Of a DNA stretch of 61,304 bases, positions 36,371 through 46,180 are shown in pieces; position 1 is the first letter of the stretch, and every line of letters begins with the position of its first letter. A program made the position numbers and the translations under genes. A model generated the notes under the pieces. The model was given only the letters and a program-made list of their open reading frames with translations, was not told the origin of the DNA and searched no databases. This DNA is from an uncultured Opitutales bacterium (GTDB lineage Bacteria; Verrucomicrobiota; Verrucomicrobiia; Opitutales; Intestinicryptomonadaceae): NCBI GenBank assembly GCA_944390805.1, contig CALXQW010000007.1:1-61304 (forward strand). The letters run 5' to 3'.

Positions 36371-36877
36371 ATGTCTCTTGCCTACAAATATTACCCCTGG
36401 GCAAGGAAGCTCGCCCCAAAGGTGGCGGTTGGCCTTGCGACACTCGGAATAACTGGCTCCTTGAAGGCTCCCGGAACATTCGGAAGCCTGCTTGGACTCT
36501 TCTTCTATCTACTATTTTTCAGGTTTCTTCCGCTCGAAGCATATCTGCTCTTTGCCGGACTTATTGTTTATTTTGCGGTTGGCGTATGCGACCAAGCGGA
36601 AAAAGTACTCAAGAGAAGGGATCCGGGCTGCATAGTTCTAGACGAATTTGCCGCAATGCAGCTGTGCTTTTTGCCATTCCCATTCCTCAACGCCTCCAAC
36701 ACCTCTATATGGACGGGTTTTCTTGGATTTGCGCTGTTTAGGATATTTGATATTTACAAGCCTCTTGGCATAAAGAAAATCCAAAATCTCGAGGGCGGGC
36801 TTGGCTGTGTTGCCGACGATGTAGCCGCGGCCTTGGTAGTGTGGGTTATTTTAAATATGATTATAATTGTACAATAG
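36371..36877 (+). CDS. pgpA: Phosphatidylglycerophosphatase A
   Basis: A 168-residue membrane phosphatase that removes phosphate from phosphatidylglycerophosphate, the step after PgsA. Family motifs: GSLKAPGTFGSLLG at residues about 26-39, DPGCIVLDEFAAMQLCF, and FRIFDIYKPLGIKKIQNLEGG, with the final DDVAAAL. A ribosome-binding site (GGAG) precedes the ATG. The pair completes phosphatidylglycerol synthesis from CDP-diacylglycerol. Confidence 0.95.
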   Translation: MSLAYKYYPWARKLAPKVAVGLATLGITGSLKAPGTFGSLLGLFFYLLFFRFLPLEAYLLFAGLIVYFAVGVCDQAEKVLKRRDPGCIVLDEFAAMQLCFLPFPFLNASNTSIWTGFLGFALFRIFDIYKPLGIKKIQNLEGGLGCVADDVAAALVVWVILNMIIIVQ

Positions 36878-36984
36878 TTAGCCCCATTCTACTGACATTG
36901 TATTTTTCCCTATATAAATAAAGAAAAGCAAAAAAAGCTTGCATTTTGAAAGAGCCGCAATAGTTTCTTTGTCTTTACTTTTAT

Positions 36985-37056
36985 GGATCGCTAGCTCAAT
37001 GGTAGAGCAGTTGCCTTTTAAGCAATTGGTTCGGAGTTCGAATCTCCGGCGATCTA
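36985..37056 (+). tRNA. tRNA-Lys (anticodon UUU)
   Basis: The cloverleaf is complete: acceptor GGATCGC/GCGATCT, D arm GCTCAATGGTAGAGC, anticodon stem GTTGC/GCAAT around CTTTTAA (anticodon TTT), and T arm CGGAG-TTCGAAT-CTCCG. The first acceptor pair is a G-U wobble. CCA is not encoded. A Lys UUU tRNA is a target of the mnmA product found in this window. Confidence 0.94.
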
Positions 37057-37074
37057 TAATATCCTTTCCTTTAG

Positions 37075-37103
37075 CCGCCCAAATTTGCCGGGCGGTTTTT
37101 TTT
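37075..37103 (+). terminator. Terminator after tRNA-Lys
   Basis: 6-bp GC stem CCGCCC/GGGCGG with a 9-base loop, then eight T residues. Confidence 0.88.
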
Positions 37104-37110
37104 GCAAAAT

Positions 37111-37142
37111 AAAAAAATTCCGCCGTAAAAGATACGGCGGAA
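37111..37142 (-). terminator. Terminator of the GH16 gene
   Basis: Perfect 10-bp stem TTCCGCCGTA/TACGGCGGAA with a 5-base loop. On the reverse strand it is followed by seven T residues (A run 37111-37117). It sits back to back with the tRNA-Lys terminator. Confidence 0.88.
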
Positions 37143-37213
37143 ATAGTTGAAATTAACGAAAGAAACGCGGCTTTAGGCAGCCTGAAACAAGATGCCCAAT
37201 CAGATGAGGAATG

Positions 37214-38644
37214 TCATTTATACGAGACTTTTAGCTCATCTGGAGTTCTGTCGCGCATAAAAGATTTTTTATCGTCGGCGTCCTGCCATACCTTTACATA
37301 GTCCACATCCATATGGGTAAGATGCAGGCTGTCGTCAAGAGGGGCAAGTGTCCAAAGTATGGCAAGGCTCAACCATATCGGAGTTTCATGATAGCAAAAT
37401 TCATTTTTAATACGCCTATATGGAACTCCGTTGAAATAGAAAACTATCTCATCTTCATTCCATTCCAAACCGTAGAGATAATAGTCTTCCGAAAGATCCA
37501 CAGCTACGTATTTACCATCGTTTTCAGCGGCAAATTCCACCCACTTGGAACCGTCCCAATACTCAAGCTTGTATTTGTATATGTAGGAGACGTACGAATG
37601 GTCTTTACCGTCCTTTTCTCGCTTCTCGACAAGCTCGGCATCTTTGTCTTTGCCTATCGATTTTAACAACTTTGCCCTGTCGAAGATTACATTCTTGTCG
37701 GAATCCACCGCAGATTCCCACCCAGTAAGAAACTGGACACATCCTATTTCACGCTCCTGTCCAAAATCCAACTCGATAAACTTCTCCCCGTCTGCAGAAG
37801 TTATCCAAGACGTCGATATCTTTCCGTCTATAACATTGCTTGGAGGATATTTTGGAAAATTCTCATTAAGGGGGCTTGTCGCAGTAATCTTTGCATCTTT
37901 GGCATAGTTTTTCAAATCGGAAAGGCTCGGCGGTATTCCGCCTGTACGTATGTCGGGATAGCCTAAATCGCTCTCCTGCCACGCGCGTATCTCTCGCAGA
38001 TGAAACCTACCCTCGTTTTGAGAAGAAAATCTTATGCGGCTTGTCTTTATTGGCTTTTCCAACTCTATAGAATGCCACGGAGAACCGTTGTCCGGAGATA
38101 GGCAGTATGTTCTGGTTGTATAATAATGATCTGGAGTGCCAAATTTGTCCCTCTTTTTACGCAAATCTGTCCAGTTATGAACCGTAGCGCGGAATATATC
38201 CGGATACCAACCCTCGTTTATATCTATCTCAAACGCCTTTCCCTCTTTTATGGAATTTTTCTGCCACCACTGCGTCATAAGCCAAAAAGAATTGTTCGTG
38301 GCGGGGTGCTTGGCGTATTTATAGCGACATTCAAAATAGCCGTACTTAAAAAGTTTCTTTGTCCATATGCTGCCGCTGGTCCAGTCGTTATCGCCGCGTT
38401 TTTCCTTCTTGTTGACAAGGCTCAATATTCCGTCCTTAACAACGGCATTCTCCCTCCAGCGGCTGCATGCTATGTGCGTGGATGAACTATTTTGGGATAT
38501 CCACTCTTTGTCCAAGTCGGCATTGGGATAATTAAAATCGTCCTGCCAAACAAGCTTCCAGTTTTTGCCCTCAGGCGGCTGGGCAGATACAAACAATGTT
38601 GCAAACAACAACAAAGCGGCCGAATTAAACAAAGTCGTTTTCAT
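37214..38644 (-). CDS. Secreted GH16 endo-beta-glycanase with a nested F5/8 type C domain
   Basis: A 476-residue exported enzyme (signal ending FVSAQ). The GH16 jelly roll begins at about residue 28 (WKLVWQDDFNYP), carries WTSGSIWTKKLFKYGYFECRYK, and has the catalytic EIDINE (E139, D141, E144) in the E-x-D-x-x-E pattern of retaining GH16 enzymes. After about residue 178 the fold is interrupted. Residues about 186-380 look like discoidin/F5-8C sequence (PSNVIDGKISTSWITS, ELDFGQEREIGCVQF, YKLEYWDGSKWVEF). The GH16 fold then resumes (LYGLEWNEDEIVFYFNG) to the end (MDVDYVKVWQ). It probably cleaves laminarin-, agar- or keratan-type beta-glycans. Confidence 0.88.
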   Translation of the reverse strand: MKTTLFNSAALLLFATLFVSAQPPEGKNWKLVWQDDFNYPNADLDKEWISQNSSSTHIACSRWRENAVVKDGILSLVNKKEKRGDNDWTSGSIWTKKLFKYGYFECRYKYAKHPATNNSFWLMTQWWQKNSIKEGKAFEIDINEGWYPDIFRATVHNWTDLRKKRDKFGTPDHYYTTRTYCLSPDNGSPWHSIELEKPIKTSRIRFSSQNEGRFHLREIRAWQESDLGYPDIRTGGIPPSLSDLKNYAKDAKITATSPLNENFPKYPPSNVIDGKISTSWITSADGEKFIELDFGQEREIGCVQFLTGWESAVDSDKNVIFDRAKLLKSIGKDKDAELVEKREKDGKDHSYVSYIYKYKLEYWDGSKWVEFAAENDGKYVAVDLSEDYYLYGLEWNEDEIVFYFNGVPYRRIKNEFCYHETPIWLSLAILWTLAPLDDSLHLTHMDVDYVKVWQDADDKKSFMRDRTPDELKVSYK

Positions 38645-38710
38645 ATCCTTTATAATATTACGTCTCTACTAGCAGACGCAACATTAAAAGGCAGGAAACC
38701 GTAGGAAGCT

Positions 38711-39040
38711 TTAGACTTTTGCCACAACAGTGGGACAGAGCGCCAATACAGCAACAGTTGCAAGACCTATTATTATAACAATTGCAGCAGCCCAAGCTTT
38801 ATTCTTTGCGCCTACTTTAAATATCCATGCCCTATTTACAAAAATATGCACAAGCACAGCAGCAAACATCAGCACTCCAACCCAAAGATGAAGAACCTCC
38901 CAAGAGCCCTTTCCTAATCCCATCACACTCTGGGGCCCCATTCCTTTTACGAAGGAGAATTTCATCATTATTCCTGTTCCCACAAGAAAACAGAAACTTA
39001 GAAACAATATAATATCTACAACCCTTCTTATTATATTCAT
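38711..39040 (-). CDS. DUF4405-like cytochrome b-type membrane protein
   Basis: A 109-residue protein with three or four membrane helices. The pattern of helix 1 (VDIILFLSFCFLVGTGIMM), then WEVLHLWVGVLMFAAVLVHIFVNRAWI with two spaced His residues, resembles the DUF4405 / cytochrome b561-like family, in which such histidines can bind haem. The ATG at 39040 is used instead of the in-frame TTG at 39049. Its partner is unknown, and it stands between two glycosidase genes on the same strand. Confidence 0.75.
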   Translation of the reverse strand: MNIIRRVVDIILFLSFCFLVGTGIMMKFSFVKGMGPQSVMGLGKGSWEVLHLWVGVLMFAAVLVHIFVNRAWIFKVGAKNKAWAAAIVIIIGLATVAVLALCPTVVAKV

Positions 39041-39165
39041 ATAGTACAACTAACCCCTTTTAAACTTATAAGTTTCTTAAATTTTTTTTATTTTAATATA
39101 TAAAAGTCAACATCAATGAAAACCCCAAGCCTTACAAGGCAGGTTCCCTCCAATAAATAGATGCG

Positions 39166-41328
39166 TTATTCAAATTTGGGGAATCCCTCTGCTTTGACAT
39201 TCCAAGAGTCAGGGAAAAGCCCCGAATCTCCGCCAGAAGCCATATATGCCACCGCAAGGAGCAATCCTCCGTTAGACGGGAAATACGGGCAAGGCCCGCC
39301 TGTTGCTATTCCGTGTTCGTCAAACATAAAGTTCTTGCTGGAATGCAAAAGCATGTCTATTGCCCTATCCTTCATGCCAAGGCGGGAACAAGCCATGGAA
39401 AGCATGGGGAAATCCCACCCCCATACCCTGTCGAAATTCCATTCGCTCAAAATTTTATTTATGGTGCGGGCAAAGATTTTTCGGTCTACGCCGTCTCCGG
39501 GAAGAACCCCGTATATGCCAGAGAGCGCCGGATGCTCAAAGTTCATCTTTGTCCACATGTCCTTTATGCCTTCGTGGGTGATATATACTCCGTCTTCGAC
39601 AGGAATTGGGGCAAGATTATCCAATACCTCGCGCCATTTCTTATTTTCAGGCAGTCCCATCAAAGACTGCCACTCCAGGGCAACACGCAATCCGTAGCGC
39701 CAATATCCCAATTCAAATGCCGGATTTACCGTAGATAAAACGTCGCAATTCTCCGATACAACAGTAAGCGGATAAACCAGATTGTACTTCCCCGAACTGT
39801 CCTTATAAGGGAAAGACGCCATAAATTCGGCTGTCTCAAATACTATTTCAGAATACTTCTCAAGAGTTTCTTTTGAGGGGTTTAACATATACGCCTGCCT
39901 CGCAAACCATATGGGATGAGGCTGCTGCCATATAAGTGTTGCATGTATTATATGAGGCCATTCCGTGAAGGTATTGCCCGAACACTTAAACCATCTTGCG
40001 CCGGAATACCCCTGCATTTGAGCGCGTTTCTTTGCCCCGCTGAGGGCATCGAAATAAACGCCAAGCTGCTTTTCGGCAAGCTGTCTCCTACCCCATGCGC
40101 CAAAATGCGCGGCATGCCAGAATATCATCTCGTAATGAAATTTACCGTGCCAACTGTTGCTTAAAAGTCCACTCTCCTGAGGAGGCAAAGAACCGCACTC
40201 CTGAACACGCATAAGATATTGGGAAAGCACAATGCGGCGTTCAAGTTCAAACGCCCTCGGGTCTTTCGTGGCCCCAAAGTCAACTGCAGCTCCTGAAAGC
40301 CAATAGGAGTTCCACTGCTCAACACTTTCAGAAAAGGCAGATTCAATATTTAAATTGGCAGAAGGAATATCTGGGGAAAACTCGCAGGCAAAACTAAACA
40401 CATCGCCAGAAGGAGCCAGATAGAACCTATGCGGATTGGATTTATCGGCATTAAAGCTTGCTGAACCCTTCCAAGAAAACCTTGCGAAATATTTGTCGGA
40501 ATCAAGTGTACGTTTCACGAGTGCAGTTCCGCCGTTTTCATCAGATTTTTCCTCTTCCAAAATAGAATTATGCTTGGAAGGAACATCCCATCTGCCTATA
40601 AAAAATGCCCTATCTCTGGAATCTCCATATGGAAACTCAACAAAAACCTTCAGTCGGCCACTCTTTATAAGAGGGCTTTCAACTTTAACGCACAGAGCGT
40701 CTCTCTTCGGATGGACAAAGGTGATAGTTCTCACCGGGGTGCCAAATACCTTAAAAACACTTTCGGCGTAGCCATCGAAGAGTTTCAAAGTTTGGCTTGC
40801 ATCGGATATATCGGAAAGTTCCGCTATTTTTCCATTTTCGGATACAAACTCAAAGCCAATTCTTCCAAGGTTCAGCGCATGCGGGTTTTCCTTAAGCCAT
40901 CTTGCGGCAAGCTTTTCCTTCTCGGAAAATACTGGGTTAGGAAAGGAATCCGGATATTTTTTTATGGCTTTCTGGGCCGAATCCAGATCAGATGGATAAA
41001 CCCTGGTTTTGCCGAAGGCTTTTATTCTAAGGCCATTGAAATCCGATTCTTTGACTCCGTCGGGGAGCGGATCCGAATGCCAAGCCCAATGAGCCATTGT
41101 ATTGAATGGTATAAAAGATTGGAGCCCGGTTATATCGAATGAGAACGCAAACTCTCCGTTTCCAACCTGGGACGGAGACTCTTTCCTAATTTGATTTAAT
41201 ACCGGATTATGTCTTTCAACCACCGCACGGCGGTTTATATTTTGCTCTCCGGCAATAATCTGTTTCGATCCCAAGAGCAAACATACCGCCATAAATATAG
41301 TTTTTCCTATACTGAATAATATTTTCAT
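39166..41328 (-). CDS. Secreted GH65-like (alpha/alpha)6-barrel glycosidase
   Basis: A 720-residue exported protein (signal ending KQIIAG). Its N-terminal region (residues about 50-330) is a beta-sandwich-like domain with VGNGEFAFSFDITGL, as in GH65/GH95-type enzymes. The helical barrel starts near residue 360 (LERRIVLSQYLMRVQ). Conserved blocks include PPQESGLLSNSWHGKFHYEM, GYSGARWFKC, IWQQPHPIWFARQAY and WGWDFPMLSMACSRLG. Catalytic residues were not assigned with confidence. The substrate may be an alpha-linked di- or oligosaccharide. An unnamed family close to GH65 is possible. Confidence 0.68.
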   Translation of the reverse strand: MKILFSIGKTIFMAVCLLLGSKQIIAGEQNINRRAVVERHNPVLNQIRKESPSQVGNGEFAFSFDITGLQSFIPFNTMAHWAWHSDPLPDGVKESDFNGLRIKAFGKTRVYPSDLDSAQKAIKKYPDSFPNPVFSEKEKLAARWLKENPHALNLGRIGFEFVSENGKIAELSDISDASQTLKLFDGYAESVFKVFGTPVRTITFVHPKRDALCVKVESPLIKSGRLKVFVEFPYGDSRDRAFFIGRWDVPSKHNSILEEEKSDENGGTALVKRTLDSDKYFARFSWKGSASFNADKSNPHRFYLAPSGDVFSFACEFSPDIPSANLNIESAFSESVEQWNSYWLSGAAVDFGATKDPRAFELERRIVLSQYLMRVQECGSLPPQESGLLSNSWHGKFHYEMIFWHAAHFGAWGRRQLAEKQLGVYFDALSGAKKRAQMQGYSGARWFKCSGNTFTEWPHIIHATLIWQQPHPIWFARQAYMLNPSKETLEKYSEIVFETAEFMASFPYKDSSGKYNLVYPLTVVSENCDVLSTVNPAFELGYWRYGLRVALEWQSLMGLPENKKWREVLDNLAPIPVEDGVYITHEGIKDMWTKMNFEHPALSGIYGVLPGDGVDRKIFARTINKILSEWNFDRVWGWDFPMLSMACSRLGMKDRAIDMLLHSSKNFMFDEHGIATGGPCPYFPSNGGLLLAVAYMASGGDSGLFPDSWNVKAEGFPKFE

Positions 41329-41473
41329 AAAAGTCTTCCCCTTTATCCATTAATAAAAAAGCGCATAGAAATATATTTCTCCCATAGGGTAAAATTTACA
41401 AAAGAGCAAGATTAACAAAGATCAAATATATCAACAGCTAGTTGGAGTTATAAAAAATAGCTTTAGAAACAAG

Positions 41474-41513
41474 AAAGCCCGCAAGGCGTTTAAATACGCG
41501 GATTACGGGCTTT
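41474..41513 (-). terminator. Probable terminator downstream of the CAU tRNA
   Basis: An outer 8-bp stem AAAGCCCG/CGGGCTTT with an inner 4-bp GCGT/ACGC hairpin. On the reverse strand, just past the tRNA, it is followed by CTTGTTTCT. The long loop and weak T tract lower certainty. Confidence 0.5.
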
Positions 41514-41519
41514 TAAAGG

Positions 41520-41594
<75 letters not shown>

Positions 41595-41642
41595 TTATTT
41601 TTAAAGTTGCGTAATTTACCCGTACCTGATCTGTAGTCAAGT

Positions 41643-42869
41643 TCATTTTTGCATCTGAAGAAAATTCGTGGTGCTCTTGAAACCTCTAGAATCTTCCGCC
41701 TCTATGAAAAATAATACAGCGCCATTTGGCCTTTCCGCGCCCCAAACACCATCTGAGGAGACTTCCATTGGCACGCTCTTCCAATTTGCCCCGCGCGCAG
41801 CAGATATATCTTTATCCGAATAAAATAGCCTCGCGGAAATTATATTGTAGACGGAATTTATCCTTGTGGAAATTCTGTTCCCTACAAAATTTATACCGCT
41901 AAATATAGGCAGCGGCTTCTGCTTGCCAAAACAACTCTCTATAAAAACTTGTATCTCTTCAATCCCCCAAGACGGAGCGTGGGAATGGGGGAAATCTTTT
42001 ATTATCTTTAACTGAGCGTCTTTTACCAAAGAGACAGATTTGCTCCATATCTTTGGCTCGTACCACGGATCAGACGTTCCATTTACAAAGAACATAGGAA
42101 CCCTTGCTTGCGACAACCCGTTGGACGGATCAAAATTCATCTTCCATATATCCAGATGTTTTGCGTCCATAACTTCCTCAAACTTTCCCCTCCAAATGTC
42201 TGATTCGCATACAAAGCCACAGCCGTAAACAGGTACCGCTGCCGCAAATCTATTGTCTACACCCGCCGCAAGACAGGTCAAGAAACCTCCCCAACTTATC
42301 CCGGTTAGTGCGGTTTTTGATTCGTCAACCTCATCAAATGAACGCAACAGAGAATGCGCTCTAACTATCTGCGCTATGGATTGATACGACCAGGAATCCC
42401 TTATGTCTGTTCCGTCTTTCAAGGCTATGTTCTCATAAGTTTTCATAGGACCGCCATTTTTTAGCGGGATCTTTTCCTTGCCGCGCCTTGACATGGGAAT
42501 GTTAGAATCCGGCTTGCATCCGTCCCAATCTATAGCCATTGCGGCATATCCACGCCCGGCCCATATCTTGACCCATTCAATATAAGCTGTTCCACCACCG
42601 CCGTGCAGGCATAGAATACCAGGATATTTCCCCTTGCCGGATTTGTCCGCACCAAGCATTGAAGGATTGCAATAATATGCAAAAACTTTGGTTTCAGTAC
42701 CTTTATAAGGAGCTCCCTCAAAGATTATCTCGGCAACCTCTCCTTTTTTTTCTATCGTAAATCTTGGAATTTCAAATTTCTGAACGTCTCTCCATAGCCC
42801 TGCAATCTCCGCTCCAAGACACCATAAAGGCATTAACATAACACATACAAGAACCGCAATCTTCTTCAT
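41643..42869 (-). CDS. Secreted acetylxylan-esterase-like alpha/beta hydrolase
   Basis: A 408-residue exported hydrolase (signal [20 protein letters not shown]). The oxyanion region is [14 protein letters not shown], the nucleophile elbow [11 protein letters not shown], the acid is probably the Asp in [11 protein letters not shown] and the base the His in FPHSHAPSW. This arrangement fits the acetyl esterase/acetylxylan esterase group that deacetylates plant or mucosal polysaccharides. A C-terminal beta domain of about 90 residues ([32 protein letters not shown]) follows. It is transcribed alone, upstream of the CAU tRNA on the same strand. Confidence 0.82.
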   Translation of the reverse strand: MKKIAVLVCVMLMPLWCLGAEIAGLWRDVQKFEIPRFTIEKKGEVAEIIFEGAPYKGTETKVFAYYCNPSMLGADKSGKGKYPGILCLHGGGGTAYIEWVKIWAGRGYAAMAIDWDGCKPDSNIPMSRRGKEKIPLKNGGPMKTYENIALKDGTDIRDSWSYQSIAQIVRAHSLLRSFDEVDESKTALTGISWGGFLTCLAAGVDNRFAAAVPVYGCGFVCESDIWRGKFEEVMDAKHLDIWKMNFDPSNGLSQARVPMFFVNGTSDPWYEPKIWSKSVSLVKDAQLKIIKDFPHSHAPSWGIEEIQVFIESCFGKQKPLPIFSGINFVGNRISTRINSVYNIISARLFYSDKDISAARGANWKSVPMEVSSDGVWGAERPNGAVLFFIEAEDSRGFKSTTNFLQMQK

Positions 42870-42994
42870 ATTTATATATCTAAGTAACGGTCAAATAGCG
42901 CGCAACAAAAAAACAAGGATGAAAGTTTTGGGGAGATTTTTCTCGCAATAAACATAAAACAATCAAAAATATTCCGCTAAAAAATTTAGGTAAG

Positions 42995-44695
42995 ATGAAA
43001 GTAGGCATAGGCCAAATAGACACGACACCCTGCGATATTGCAGGCAATGCGCAAAAAATTCTCGATGCAGCCCAAAAGCTTAAGGATATGGGTGCAGATT
43101 TCGCCATATTTCCGGAACTTGCTCTTGTAGGATACACTCCAAAAGATGCCGTATTGCGAAAGGCGTTTGTGGAGAAGAGCCAGTTGCATCTTAGTCTTTT
43201 GGCTGAGAAGTTGCCGTTGCCGTCCTTAGTAGGCTACATACGCAAAAGCGGCGGAGCCATAGGCGCATACAATTCTGCGGCATGGATAGAAAACGGGAAG
43301 ATAAAAAATATATACAACAAAGCCCTCTTTCCTAATTACGACGTATTTGACGAACCCCGTGTGTTCGATTCAGGCAAGAAGGAATGCATTGTTGAATTTT
43401 GCGGGATTCGCATGGCCATCACCATCTGCGAAGATATATGGACTTTGTACGGCATACGCACTGCCGGAAGATATTCTGGATTCAAGCCCCTACAAGGATT
43501 GCGGGACATGAATTTTAATGCAGATGGCACAAAGAAAGCAGATAAGGCCTTTGATTTGCTTTTAAATATTTCCGCGAGCGTATTTTCAAGAAGCAACGAC
43601 AATGTCAGAAAGTCTGGGGCAATGATGTGCAAGGTTTCAGACTATGTAGGAGTTCCGCTTGTATGGGCAAATCTTGTTGGCGGAAACGACGATCTTATCT
43701 TTGCCGGAGGAAGCGGAGTATTTGCGGGCCAAAGCATAACAAAAAGCGGCCGCGACGAGCAGAAGTGCCTGAAGAAATTCTCTGAAGACTTGCGTGTGGT
43801 AGATCCGTTTGAGATATGTTCGCAGGAGGGAGATGCGGCAGATTACTCGTCCATTGCAGATATTCATTCGGCATTGGTTCTAGGCATAAAAGACTTTGTA
43901 TATAAGAGCGGCTTTTCAAAAGTGGTATTGGGGCTCAGCGGCGGGATAGACTCTGCCCTTGTGGCAACTCTTGCGGCAGAAGCTCTCGGGCCAAAGAATG
44001 TTATGGGGGTGGCTATGCCGTCTGCAATATCGAGCTCACACAGCGTATCCGACGCGGAGGAGCTTGCAAGAAATCTCGGCATAGAATACAGAAAAGTTCC
44101 TATAGCGCCGGTAGTCTCGGGTGCGGACGAAGCTCTTAAAGAAATTTTCAAGGGCCTGAAACCGGATGTCACGGAGGAGAATATACAGTCGCGCGCGCGC
44201 GGGCTTGTGCTTATGGCGATATCGAACAAATTTGGGTCTATGCTCCTATCCACCGGGAACAAGAGCGAATGCGCCGTTGGATACTGCACGCTTTACGGAG
44301 ATACATGCGGCGGACTGTCTCCCATATCCGACTTGTACAAAACTGAAGTCTACGAGTTATCAAGATACATAAATAGAAACGGTATAGTAATTCCGCAAAA
44401 CACTATAGACAAGCCGCCGAGCGCAGAATTGAGGGTCGGCCAGAAAGACCAAGATTCCCTTCCGCCATACGATATTTTAGACGAGATACTCAGGCTCTAT
44501 ATAGAAGAGATGCTCCCGGAGAGCGAAATTTGCCAAAGAGGGTTCGACAAAGCAGTTGTCTCCGATGTGATAGGCAAAGTTGAGCGCAACGAATACAAGC
44601 GAAAACAGTTTGCCTACGGCCTCAAGGTATCGCCTCTGGCTTTTGGAACTGGCCGCAGAATGCCCCTGGCGAGAAAAATAAATAAGGACGCATAA
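42995..44695 (+). CDS. nadE: Glutamine-dependent NAD+ synthetase
   Basis: A 566-residue two-domain enzyme that amidates deaminated NAD using glutamine. The nitrilase-like glutaminase (residues 1-270) has the Glu-Lys-Cys triad in IFPELALVGY, NKALFPNY and TICEDIW. The synthetase domain has the PP-loop VLGLSGGIDSALV (about residue 310), GNKSECAVGYCTLYGD and the closing YKRKQFAYGLKVSP. A ribosome-binding site (TAGGTAAG) precedes the ATG. It is followed 18 bases later by hemL. Confidence 0.95.
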   Translation: MKVGIGQIDTTPCDIAGNAQKILDAAQKLKDMGADFAIFPELALVGYTPKDAVLRKAFVEKSQLHLSLLAEKLPLPSLVGYIRKSGGAIGAYNSAAWIENGKIKNIYNKALFPNYDVFDEPRVFDSGKKECIVEFCGIRMAITICEDIWTLYGIRTAGRYSGFKPLQGLRDMNFNADGTKKADKAFDLLLNISASVFSRSNDNVRKSGAMMCKVSDYVGVPLVWANLVGGNDDLIFAGGSGVFAGQSITKSGRDEQKCLKKFSEDLRVVDPFEICSQEGDAADYSSIADIHSALVLGIKDFVYKSGFSKVVLGLSGGIDSALVATLAAEALGPKNVMGVAMPSAISSSHSVSDAEELARNLGIEYRKVPIAPVVSGADEALKEIFKGLKPDVTEENIQSRARGLVLMAISNKFGSMLLSTGNKSECAVGYCTLYGDTCGGLSPISDLYKTEVYELSRYINRNGIVIPQNTIDKPPSAELRVGQKDQDSLPPYDILDEILRLYIEEMLPESEICQRGFDKAVVSDVIGKVERNEYKRKQFAYGLKVSPLAFGTGRRMPLARKINKDA

Positions 44696-44713
44696 CAACT
44701 AAGCGCAATATCT

Positions 44714-45991
44714 ATGAACTCAAAGGAACTTTTCGAGAAATCAAAAGAGCTTATACCGGGGGGAGTGAACTCTCCTGTCAGGGCCTTTAGGAATGTCGGC
44801 GGAACTCCGTTTTTCGTGCGCAAGGCGGACGGGGCAAAATTGTACAGTGTGGACGGAAACACATATTTTGATTTTGTCTGCACGTGGGGCCCAGCGCTTT
44901 TCGGACACAACAATCCGCGGATAAGAGAGGCGGTGGTAAAGGCTGCGGAAAACGGAACAAGCTTTGGAACTCCGTGCCAGGCAGAATACGAAATGGCAAA
45001 GCTTATAACGGATATGATACCGTGCGCCCAAATGGTCCGCATGACAAATTCCGGAACTGAGGCGACGATGTCTTGCGTGCGTTTGGCGCGCGGATATACC
45101 GGCAGAGACCGCATAGTAAAATTTGCCGGCTGCTACCATGGCCATGTCGACAGTTTGCTTGTAAAGGCTGGCAGCGGTGCCCTGACATTCGGCAACCCTG
45201 ACAGCGCGGGAATTCCCGCAGATTTGGCAAAGCTTACAAGCGTCTTGGAATATAACGATATTCCCTCTCTTGAGGAGTACTTTTCAAAATACGGGAATGA
45301 GACCGCCGCAGTTATAGTTGAGCCCTATCCGGCAAACACGGGGCTAATACTGCCGCAGAATGGATTTCTTAAAGCGCTTAGGGAGATTACAAAGAAGTAC
45401 GGAGCCCTGCTGATCTTCGACGAGGTTATCACCGGTTTTAGAATAGCCGAGGGCGGCGCCCAGCAGAAGGAGGGCATAATGCCAGATCTTTGCGCGCTTG
45501 GGAAAATCATAGGCGGCGGCCTTCCTGTTGGAGCATTTGCGGGAAGAAGGGATATAATGGAATATCTTGCGCCGCTTGGGCCTGTGTATCAGGCAGGCAC
45601 TTTAAGCGGGAATCCGCTCGCCATGGCAGCGGGAAAGACTGCCCTTGAAATGATACTTGAGGAAAAGCCATACGCGCGCCTGCAAAAAAATACAGACTTT
45701 ATAACCGATGCAATATCAGGCTTTGCAAGAGAACGCGGTGTTCCGTTGCAAATTCCAAAGACCTGCGGGCTTTTTGGGCTATATTTCTCCGAGGATAGGG
45801 TTGATAATTTCTCGCAGGCTATGAAGTGCTCTGTTGAAAATTACAGAAAGTTTTTCAACGGCTGCCTAAAGAGGGGCGTATATTTTGCTCCAAGCCCATA
45901 CGAGAGCTGCTTTCTGAGCATGTCTCACGAAGAAAAGGAGCTTGAAAGCTGCGCGGAGATAATAGAAGAAGTTTTCCGCAAGGAATTCTGA
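44714..45991 (+). CDS. hemL: Glutamate-1-semialdehyde 2,1-aminomutase
   Basis: A 425-residue PLP enzyme making 5-aminolevulinate, the tetrapyrrole precursor, in the C5 pathway. Diagnostic stretches: IPGGVNSPVRAF, FVCTWGPALFGHNNP, the cofactor-binding TNSGTEATMSCVRLARG, LLIFDEVITGFR and the PLP lysine in ALGKIIGGGLPVGAF. Length is normal. Its presence fits the haem need of the dihaem peroxidase and DUF4405-like protein in this window. It is probably co-transcribed with nadE. Confidence 0.96.
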   Translation: MNSKELFEKSKELIPGGVNSPVRAFRNVGGTPFFVRKADGAKLYSVDGNTYFDFVCTWGPALFGHNNPRIREAVVKAAENGTSFGTPCQAEYEMAKLITDMIPCAQMVRMTNSGTEATMSCVRLARGYTGRDRIVKFAGCYHGHVDSLLVKAGSGALTFGNPDSAGIPADLAKLTSVLEYNDIPSLEEYFSKYGNETAAVIVEPYPANTGLILPQNGFLKALREITKKYGALLIFDEVITGFRIAEGGAQQKEGIMPDLCALGKIIGGGLPVGAFAGRRDIMEYLAPLGPVYQAGTLSGNPLAMAAGKTALEMILEEKPYARLQKNTDFITDAISGFARERGVPLQIPKTCGLFGLYFSEDRVDNFSQAMKCSVENYRKFFNGCLKRGVYFAPSPYESCFLSMSHEEKELESCAEIIEEVFRKEF

Positions 45992-46180
45992 CATCTTGGG
46001 AAAATTACACAGGGAAAAAGACTCAATGCTTATAAGATAGCATGTAAGAACTGCCCAAGCCGCACGCATTGGAAGAAGCGAGAAAATCAATTCAGATAAA
46101 CATGTTTATATATGCAAACTACCTTATAAGAATTTAAGGGCTTGCGCTTTTAGAAAATAAAGGTCAAATTCTTATCTTAA

